Shown here piece by piece: positions 7,677 through 13,588 of a stretch of 18,333 bases of DNA; within the stretch, counting starts at the first letter, position 1; each line of letters opens with the position of its first letter. Both the position numbers and the translations under genes were made by a program. The stretch comes from PCC-7336 sp039817825 (GTDB lineage Bacteria; Cyanobacteriota; Cyanobacteriia; Thermostichales; PCC-7336). The stretch is taken from assembly GCA_039817825.1 (NCBI GenBank), contig JBCBVA010000077.1, positions 1-18,333 of the forward strand, read 5' to 3'. A model generated the notes under the pieces. That model saw only the letters and a program-made list of their open reading frames with translations, made no database searches and was not told the origin of the DNA.

Positions 7677-7705
7677 TTGACGTCAACTGGTTATGCGACT
7701 ATTCT
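7677..7705 (+). promoter_or_regulatory. Sigma70-type promoter candidate for the ncRNA
   Basis: TTGACG (7677-7682) and TATTCT (7700-7705) are separated by exactly 17 bp, matching five and four of six consensus bases. The -35 element lies in a perfect palindrome, TTGACGTCAA (7677-7686), which could also be a protein-binding site. A second -10-like hexamer, TATAAA, occurs at 7727-7732 and would start RNA near 7739. Which one is used cannot be decided here. Confidence 0.45.
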
Positions 7706-7739
7706 CGATTCTTAATGTTTTCTTCATATAAATCTACAG

Positions 7740-7849
7740 GAATTCCATTGACTCCACCTGTTGCCTCGGGATAGTTTTAATGCAGGTGAGGAGTGAAACA
7801 GAAAAGCCTTTGGGGTCGAAACACGGCAAGACTCCCAAAGGCTTTTTTT
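7740..7849 (+). ncRNA. yfr2: Yfr2-like small regulatory RNA
   Basis: A free-standing transcription unit of roughly 110 nt lies between the divergent phosphatase gene and the kinase-fusion gene, with promoter-like sequence upstream and a terminator at the end. The 5' part folds as ACTCC/GGAGT (7751-7755 with 7790-7794) continuing into ACCTG/CAGGT (7756-7760 with 7783-7787) after a GA bulge. The 3' hairpin is 13 bp, a one-base bulge, then GTC/GAC closing the loop GAAACACGGCAA (7818-7829), followed by seven U. A terminator hairpin with a conserved GAAACACGG-type loop is what I remember of the cyanobacterial Yfr2 (Cyano-2) family; I could not check the covariance model. There is no open frame of useful size inside. 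The 5' end is uncertain: 7712 if the TTGACG promoter is used, about 7739 otherwise. Confidence 0.65.
7802..7849 (+). terminator. Rho-independent terminator of the ncRNA
   Basis: AAAAGCCTTTGGG (7802-7814) pairs perfectly with CCCAAAGGCTTTT (7834-7846), and GTC (7815-7817) pairs with GAC (7830-7832) beyond a single bulged T. Seven T (7843-7849) complete the signal, the first four overlapping the stem. No protein-coding gene on this strand lies immediately upstream, which is why I assign it to a small RNA. Confidence 0.85.
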
Positions 7850-8103
7850 ACGCCTAAAAGTATTTTGAAAAAATCTGCCTGTGTTCCGGGCTAGATAGCA
7901 GAGAAGATTTTAGTGGGTTAGGCAAGCGGTAGGCCATCCCAGCTTTTCGATGTGACATCACCTGCATGGGGAACGCCTCTATACTTGCAGCGGTTACTGC
8001 AAGAGCTGTTCCTGAAATTTATCGAGCGCCAGCTGGAGTGTTGAGGGCGATCGCGGATGGGGAGTACGCTACGGAAGTTACGTCAGCCCCCATTACCGTT
8101 GCT

Positions 8104-9657
8104 ATGTCTGAATCTGCGCTGCCTGCTCTCGTTCAGCAGATGCTGGAGCCTGCCTTCTATCCTCATGCGGTGCAGGAGCCAATCCAGCTCTTACAGACTC
8201 ACATTTCTTACGTGCTGCTGACTGGAGAGTTTGCGTACAAAGTGAAAAAGCCGATGGATTTCGGCTTCCTGGATTTCACGACGTTAGACAAACGGCAGTT
8301 TTTTATCCAAGAAGAATTGCGCTTAAATCAGCGAGGGGCCGCAGAGCTGTATCTGGAAGCGCTGCCGATTTCGCAGGATGAGTCGGGTGTCTACCGACTG
8401 GGCGGCACGGGCGAGCCAGTGGAATACGCTCTGAAAATGCGCCAGTTTCCCCAAGAAGCGCTGTTGCCTCAGGTGTTCGATCGCGGCGAGCTGACTCCAA
8501 ATTTAGTCGTAGATTTAGCTAAAGAAATCGCTCGATTTCATGGCGGCCTCACTACCAGCGATCGCATCAAGAGCTTTGGCTCTGTTGCAGGTGTACGGGC
8601 TGCGTTTGATGAAAACTACGAACAAACGGCAGGGTTTATCGGCGGGCCGCAAACTCAAGCCCAATTTGACGAAACCAAAGCGCTAACAGATGCGTTCTTT
8701 GTCGAGCAAGCGGACTTGCTGGCTCGGCGGGTGCAGGGGGGCTTCGTGCGGGAGTGTCACGGAGATTTGCACCTCGGCAATATCTGCTACTGGAACGATC
8801 GCTTCTACCTATTCGACTGCATCGAGTTCAACGAGCCCTTCCGGTTTGTGGATGTGATGTACGACATTGCCTACATCGTTATGGACTTGCAGTTGCGCCA
8901 GCGACCCGACCTCAGTGCTCTATTCCTGAATACCTACATCGAGCACACGGGAGATTACGAGGGGTTGCAGGTGTTGCCTTTGTACGTCAGTCGGCAGTCG
9001 TACGTGCGGGCCAAGGTGACGTCATTCTTGCTGGGGGACCCGGCGATTTCTGCCGAGAAGAAGGCCGAGGTGACCGCAACAGCTGCAAAGTATTACAAGC
9101 TGGCGCTGCAATGCCTGCAGCCCCGCGCCGGTTCTTTGTACGTGATGTGCGGATTGTCTGGTTCTGGCAAAAGTACGGTGGCGCGATCGCTGGCTCAACA
9201 TCTGGATGCTATTCACATTCGTTCCGATGCCGTGCGCAAGCACCTAGCGGGCATTGACCTGTATGAAAGTGGTAGTGCAGGGGAATTCGGCAGCGGCATC
9301 TACACTCCCGAGATGACCCAACAAACCTACGATCGCCTGCAAGAGTTGGGGATTTTGCTGGCGTCGCTGGGATATCCTGTGATTCTGGATGCCAAGTACG
9401 ACAAGCAAGCGGTGCGTCAGGCGATCGCCGATGCCGCTAAGGACAAGCAATTGCCTCTGACCTTTATCTCCTGCGAAGCCCCTCTGGAGACCGTACGCCA
9501 GTGGCTAAGAGACCGTACGGGTGATATTGCCGACGCCACCGCTGACCTGTTGGATGCACAAGTTCAGGCGTTCGAACTCCTGACCGACGCCGAGCAAGCC
9601 ATGACCTCCGTTGTCCGGACTGATGGAGACTTGGCTGCCCAAATTGCGAGTTTCTAG
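8104..9657 (+). CDS. Phosphotransferase-like/P-loop kinase fusion protein
   Basis: 517 residues from the ATG at 8104. An in-frame ATG at 7966 would add 46 residues, but the protein resembles relatives only from SESALPALVQQMLEP onward, so I prefer the shorter form; neither start has a clear Shine-Dalgarno sequence. The N-terminal two thirds is an aminoglycoside-phosphotransferase-like kinase fold: VLLTGEFAYKVKKPMDFGFLD near the start with the ATP-binding Lys, catalytic HGDLHLGN (219-226) and metal-binding FDCIEF (near 239). The C-terminal part is a separate nucleoside-kinase-like P-loop domain with GLSGSGKST (350-358) and IRSDAVRKHL downstream. This two-domain layout is a known bacterial family annotated as aminoglycoside phosphotransferase or AAA ATPase. 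The natural substrate is unknown and drug resistance should not be assumed. Confidence 0.88.
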   Translation: MSESALPALVQQMLEPAFYPHAVQEPIQLLQTHISYVLLTGEFAYKVKKPMDFGFLDFTTLDKRQFFIQEELRLNQRGAAELYLEALPISQDESGVYRLGGTGEPVEYALKMRQFPQEALLPQVFDRGELTPNLVVDLAKEIARFHGGLTTSDRIKSFGSVAGVRAAFDENYEQTAGFIGGPQTQAQFDETKALTDAFFVEQADLLARRVQGGFVRECHGDLHLGNICYWNDRFYLFDCIEFNEPFRFVDVMYDIAYIVMDLQLRQRPDLSALFLNTYIEHTGDYEGLQVLPLYVSRQSYVRAKVTSFLLGDPAISAEKKAEVTATAAKYYKLALQCLQPRAGSLYVMCGLSGSGKSTVARSLAQHLDAIHIRSDAVRKHLAGIDLYESGSAGEFGSGIYTPEMTQQTYDRLQELGILLASLGYPVILDAKYDKQAVRQAIADAAKDKQLPLTFISCEAPLETVRQWLRDRTGDIADATADLLDAQVQAFELLTDAEQAMTSVVRTDGDLAAQIASF

Positions 9658-9935
9658 TTCGGTCTCTACCCGTGCGATCGGACTCCACGCGGATTGTCTG
9701 CTGAGTTGGCTGAGTGATTGTCAGTTTGGCAGCGCTGTTCGAGCCCAATCATTTCAGACCAGCAACTCGATCCAGACGATCGCGCGCACCGGTAAGATAC
9801 TGCAGGTATAGCATCCGCTGTAAGGTTTAGAGTCTGAAGACAGCAAAAAGCCTTGAATTGCCAAGAGGGCTGTCAAAGCCCATAGCGGATTGCAGACCGT
9901 ACATTTCAAAACCATCATTAAAGATTCATACAGTC

Positions 9936-10259
9936 ATGAGCCAGACCTACTACTACATTGCGGCCAGCAAAGCCTTCTTCGATTCGGAACCCTTTTATGA
10001 GGTCCTGGCCGAGCGTCGCCGTAACTATGCCGAGCGCAACAAGCCGATTGACTTTGAATACATCGAAAATCCGGCATTTCTGCAGGCTCCCGAGTTTGCG
10101 GAGTTACGCGGCAAACTCGATGCTCCGGCGGCTGCGTTGGTGTCTACCGATCCGAAGCTCGTTCGCTGGTTGAAATTGCGGTTAGAATTCGTCGAAATGG
10201 GTGAGTTCGCTGCTCCTAGCGACACCATCCCCGACGCTATGGCTGCTCAGCCGGAGTAG
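9936..10259 (+). CDS. ycf54: Ycf54 (DUF2488), Mg-protoporphyrin cyclase accessory protein
   Basis: 107 residues from the ATG at 9936. An upstream in-frame start at 9858 would add a 26-residue segment unlike the family, so I reject it. The sequence has the Ycf54 core: TYYYIAASKAFF, EPFYEVLAERRRNY, IDFEYIENPAFLQAPEF, AALVSTDPKLVRWLKLRLEFVEMGEF, then the APSDTIPDAMA tail. Ycf54 is conserved in cyanobacteria, algae and plants. It binds and is needed for full activity of the aerobic Mg-protoporphyrin IX monomethyl ester cyclase (AcsF/CycI), which forms ring E of chlorophyll. No cyclase gene is nearby. A 278-bp leader precedes it with nothing I can define. The stop codon overlaps the ribosome binding site of the next gene. 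Confidence 0.93.
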   Translation: MSQTYYYIAASKAFFDSEPFYEVLAERRRNYAERNKPIDFEYIENPAFLQAPEFAELRGKLDAPAAALVSTDPKLVRWLKLRLEFVEMGEFAAPSDTIPDAMAAQPE

Positions 10260-10267
10260 ACGCTTTG
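10253..10267 (+). promoter_or_regulatory. Ribosome binding site overlapping the ycf54 stop codon
   Basis: GGAG (10253-10256) directly abuts the ycf54 stop codon TAG (10257-10259) and lies 8 nt before the TTG at 10265. This decides the TTG start of the HNH gene and implies translational coupling of the two genes. Confidence 0.7.
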
Positions 10268-10837
10268 GGCTACACCTGCCCCCGCTGTCACGATACGTTT
10301 CTGTTCCAACCTGACGAATGCCCCACCTGCGCTGCTGACAGTACTCGCAAGCAGCGCAGCAGTCGTGCGCGCGAGCGGCGGGCTAGTTACGACACGAAGG
10401 GCAAGATTTCTGAATCGGAGTTTTGGCAACTGTTAAAGCTGTATCCCTGTTGCCCCAGTTGTGGGGTGGCGTGGAATAAGACAGAAGGTGCGATCGCCCG
10501 CGACCACATTATTCCGATTAGTCGAGGTGGCCCGAATACCTCTGCCAATATTCAGCCATTGTGTCAGACGTGCAATTTGTGGAAGTCCGATCGCCTGATT
10601 TATTTTGATCGCGCGCTTCCTGGGCGGGTGAAAGCATTACCGGCGGTGCTGCAGCCGATTTTTGCGGCGATTGAAGAGTATCAACCCCAAACCGAGCGGC
10701 AGCAGCTGTCCTTAATTGCAGAGACCGAGGAAGTGGCCTATCCCAATGCCACCCCGGAGGAGTTGCAATCGGCAACGATTTCGCAGACTTGGCAGGCGAT
10801 CGCATCGGAGGGCTCGGCAATACAGACAGGGGTGTGA
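10265..10837 (+). CDS. Zinc-ribbon HNH endonuclease-like protein
   Basis: 190 residues starting at TTG 10265, chosen because GGAG lies 8 nt upstream and the N-terminal zinc motif starts at once. The first domain has CPRC (5-8) and CPTC (19-22), a compact zinc ribbon. After a basic stretch (RKQRSSRARERR) comes an HNH domain: CPSC (63-66), RDHIIPISRGGPN (79-91), SANIQPLCQTCNLWKSD (93-109). The catalytic His is H81, with Asn at N95 and a second zinc pair at C100 and C103. HNH domains cut DNA and occur in homing endonucleases, restriction enzymes and phage proteins; this short cellular type is common in cyanobacteria and its role is unknown. It is translationally coupled to ycf54. Its 3' end converges on the FAD monooxygenase with only 10 bp between stop codons and no terminator visible. 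Confidence 0.87.
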   Translation: MGYTCPRCHDTFLFQPDECPTCAADSTRKQRSSRARERRASYDTKGKISESEFWQLLKLYPCCPSCGVAWNKTEGAIARDHIIPISRGGPNTSANIQPLCQTCNLWKSDRLIYFDRALPGRVKALPAVLQPIFAAIEEYQPQTERQQLSLIAETEEVAYPNATPEELQSATISQTWQAIASEGSAIQTGV

Positions 10838-10847
10838 CAGCCGCCTC

Positions 10848-12065
10848 CTAAACCTGGCTGGCTTCCCAGCTTGGTTGATAGTCAAACAACCACTGAAACT
10901 GACGGTCGGCTAACCAGGTTGGCATCAGTTTGTACATCCAATTGCGGGCTAAACATCCGGCTTTCGAACTCACCTGACCCAGTTGCCCCACCTGTCGCGA
11001 GCTTTTGAATACCTTCGCCACTCGTTCACTGCGACTGGCCTCAAATTGACGGAGGGTGGCTGGGAGGCGCTCGCGCTCGCCTATCTTGGAAAGCTGCTTG
11101 GCCAATTCGAATCCATCTTCAATGGCTATACATCCTCCTTGACCGATGTTGGGTAGCACCGGGTGGGCGACATCGCCCAGTAAGGTGACGTGACCGTTGC
11201 CCCATCGATCTCCCAGCGGTAGGCGATCGCTAATGTCGTCACGATAAATCCGCTGATTTTCTAGCGCCTTGAGGATGGATGGAACGGGCTCGGCGTAGTC
11301 GGCAAATAGGGATTTGAGGACAACCAGCGACCCACCTAGAGCGTCGTCATTACCACCCGGATGCATGTTGTAGAAGGCATAAAACGAATAGCGACCGCCA
11401 CCGACATCGAAATAGCCAAACCGATCGCCTTGCCCCCACATTTCGGCCCAAGAATAGCGGGAGTCGAAGGGCACGCCGTCACCGTTAAAGAAGCCACGCC
11501 AACAGCACATGCCGCTGTATTCCGGGTCTTCGGGTCTGTCCAAATCTCCCAACTGCGCTCTCACGGTTGAATAGAGGCCGTCGGCACCCACTAAGATATC
11601 TCCTTCAGCGACGTGACCGTTGTTAAACATTACCCGCAAGCGATCTCCCTCATCATCAAACTGGGTGAAAGCATGTTCGGGTCTGACCGTGCCCTCCGGT
11701 AGCGCTTCGAGCAAAATCTGCTGCAGCTCTGGTCGTAGAATGCAGACTCCCAAGTCTTCGGCTCCGACAAACGATGGGGAGTTGATATAGAGAGGGGAGC
11801 CCTGGCTGTTGATAAAGCCCCCGCTGAGAATTTTGCCGCCGGTTTCGTACAGGCGATCGCGAATGCGTCCGTCCCACAGCAGGTCGTAGACGCGCATGGC
11901 GTTGCGCTGAATAAAGATGCCCCCAGCTCCGGACAGCATCGCTTTGAGGGGTCGTTTTTCGTACAGTTCGACTGCTAAGCCTGCATCCAAGCAAGCTCGT
12001 GCCAAGCTGAGGCCGCCGATGCCCCCGCCGATAATGATGACTTTGAGTGGAGTGGTGTTGGACAT
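10848..12065 (-). CDS. FAD-dependent aromatic/zeaxanthin-epoxidase-like monooxygenase
   Basis: 405-residue flavoprotein of the group A monooxygenase family (UbiH, salicylate hydroxylase, zeaxanthin epoxidase). All three fingerprints are present: the dinucleotide fold VIIIGGGIGGLSLA with GGGIGG (13-18), the DG motif LVGADGLYSTVR (158-168) and the GD motif LLGDVAHPVLPNIGQGGCIAIED (295-317). The GQGGCIAIED wording resembles zeaxanthin-epoxidase-like members. It uses O2 and NAD(P)H to add one oxygen atom to an aromatic or polyene substrate. The length is near the minimum for the family and lacks the extra C-terminal domain of plant epoxidases. There are no membrane helices. It lies 57 bp downstream of a Rieske oxygenase on the same strand, so the two probably share a transcript and possibly a pathway. 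The substrate is unknown. The ATG at 12065 has a weak GGG upstream. Confidence 0.88.
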   Translation of the reverse strand: MSNTTPLKVIIIGGGIGGLSLARACLDAGLAVELYEKRPLKAMLSGAGGIFIQRNAMRVYDLLWDGRIRDRLYETGGKILSGGFINSQGSPLYINSPSFVGAEDLGVCILRPELQQILLEALPEGTVRPEHAFTQFDDEGDRLRVMFNNGHVAEGDILVGADGLYSTVRAQLGDLDRPEDPEYSGMCCWRGFFNGDGVPFDSRYSWAEMWGQGDRFGYFDVGGGRYSFYAFYNMHPGGNDDALGGSLVVLKSLFADYAEPVPSILKALENQRIYRDDISDRLPLGDRWGNGHVTLLGDVAHPVLPNIGQGGCIAIEDGFELAKQLSKIGERERLPATLRQFEASRSERVAKVFKSSRQVGQLGQVSSKAGCLARNWMYKLMPTWLADRQFQWLFDYQPSWEASQV

Positions 12066-12122
12066 ACCCAGTTCTCAATAGTTCGGTAGTGAGGGGCTCA
12101 AGCAGATCGCCGCTCGCGATCA

Positions 12123-13481
12123 TTAGCGATCAGCGTGAATGTATGGGACGTAGAGGAATTGAGGTTCGAGCCAAAACTTTAGGGTGGCAGAGATGCTTAG
12201 GGAGATGAGGGTGAATGCGGCTAGGGGGAGGCCGTAGGGGAGGCGAGCGGCGTCGGGGAGTAGGGCGGTGATGATAGTTAAAAGAATGGCTAGGGCGACT
12301 AGGGCCAGTTGCCAGTTTTGAATGGCTTTGAGGGCGCCTCGGCAACTGCTGCAGTGGATGGTGTGTTGGTGGTAGCGATCGAGGATGGTGCGGTCGTCGG
12401 TGAGGGGTGGGTCGTAGTTGGGGGAGAGGCCGACTTCGGACCAAGGGAGTTGGCCTTGGCAGTGGCGATCGAACCAGCGGCGAAATTCGATCACGAGGCG
12501 ATCAGCGCTGGCGGGCATGGTGTAGGACTCTTTCCAGGACGGGGAGAGGTCGGCGGATTGGGTGAGTTCGCGTTCTTGGAAGTGGAGCAGGGCCATGTCG
12601 CCGTCGAGGACGGCGTTGCGGGTTTTGATGTGTTCCCACCAGCGAGGGGTGAAGCGATGCAGACGGTGGGCGAAGTTGCGGGCGAATTGGGCGACGATGC
12701 GGGATTTGCCGGGGGTGACGGGGATGCAGTAGACGATGAGGCCCAGTTTTTTGTCTCCGAATTGGATGGCGTAGTCCATCAGGCAGGGGGGACGGAAGGT
12801 GATGGTGCCTGCGGTTTTGACGTTGATTTCGGTGGGGGTGGAGCTGGTGATTTCCATCGGGATGGGGCGGGCTTTGTTGCGGTTGCCCTGAATGCCGTGG
12901 TGGGAGAAGGGGACGTGGCTGGGGTCGGCGACGTTTTCGACCAGGGTTTGCCAGTCATATTCGAGGTCGCGCACCATGCTGGACCAGACGAAGCCTTTGG
13001 AGGCGTCGATTTGGGGGGAGAGGGGGAGTGGGGTGGATTGGGCCAGGTCGGCGGTGTCGGTGTCGGGCCAGAGCCACAGGAGGTCGTTGGCTTGTTGGGA
13101 GGGGTAGGCGATCGCGCAGTAGTTTTCAGGTTGTTTCTCTAGTAATTCGGGGTTGTCGGATTGGGGGATGGTGGTGCAGGTGCCGTTGGGGTCGAATTGC
13201 CAGCCGTGGTAGCTGCACATCAGGGTGCCGGATTCGTCGATGCGGCCTTGGCTGAGGGGGGCTAGGCGGTGGGGGCAGCGATCGCGGAAGATGCGAAATT
13301 CTGTTGCGTTTTTAGGTTTCCAGATGACGAAGCGGATGCCGAGGACAGTGACGGCTGTGGGGCGGGTGGGATCGAGGTCTTCGATGGGGGAGACGGGATA
13401 CCACTGGTGGAAGAAGTTGAAGGAAGGTGTTTCGGTAGTGGGATTGGGGGTGGGGAGATCGTCTAGGGGGCGCTGAGTCAT
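12123..13481 (-). CDS. Rieske oxygenase, pheophorbide a oxygenase/Tic55 group
   Basis: 452 residues from the ATG at 13481; a TTG at 13523 would add 14 residues. The Rieske [2Fe-2S] site is CPHR (C69, H71) plus CSYHGW (C89, H92). The mononuclear iron site is NVADPSHVPFSHHG (183-196, with H189 and H194), and an Asp in DGDMALLHFQE near 295 is a likely third ligand. Near the C-terminus a CSSC pair (377-380) precedes two transmembrane helices (about 388-408 and 413-433). This layout, with C-terminal CxxC and membrane anchor, is that of the pheophorbide a oxygenase, Tic55 and PTC52 group, which acts on chlorophyll-derived and related hydrophobic substrates. The coding strand is very C-rich, with long proline and alanine frames opposite. 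It is 65 bp downstream of the TIR gene. The exact substrate is unknown. Confidence 0.9.
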   Translation of the reverse strand: MTQRPLDDLPTPNPTTETPSFNFFHQWYPVSPIEDLDPTRPTAVTVLGIRFVIWKPKNATEFRIFRDRCPHRLAPLSQGRIDESGTLMCSYHGWQFDPNGTCTTIPQSDNPELLEKQPENYCAIAYPSQQANDLLWLWPDTDTADLAQSTPLPLSPQIDASKGFVWSSMVRDLEYDWQTLVENVADPSHVPFSHHGIQGNRNKARPIPMEITSSTPTEINVKTAGTITFRPPCLMDYAIQFGDKKLGLIVYCIPVTPGKSRIVAQFARNFAHRLHRFTPRWWEHIKTRNAVLDGDMALLHFQERELTQSADLSPSWKESYTMPASADRLVIEFRRWFDRHCQGQLPWSEVGLSPNYDPPLTDDRTILDRYHQHTIHCSSCRGALKAIQNWQLALVALAILLTIITALLPDAARLPYGLPLAAFTLISLSISATLKFWLEPQFLYVPYIHADR

Positions 13482-13588
13482 GGGGAAAATATGGGTGAAT
13501 GGCGCATCTGTTTTGATGCTCAAGATATGGGAAAAATGTTTGAAAGCCTCCTAAGAAGTGACAAATTCCATGTTTCCTGTGACGGAAA

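Noticed and set aside
7783..7796. Yfr1-like ACTCCTCAC on the minus strand
   Set aside because: Yfr1 needs this motif unpaired and followed by a terminator in the same direction; on the minus strand no terminator follows. It is better explained as the complement within the plus-strand RNA.
12309..13142. 277-codon open frame on the plus strand
   Set aside because: It lies wholly opposite the Rieske oxygenase gene, is glycine/valine-rich and has no motif; it is a by-product of the C-rich coding strand.
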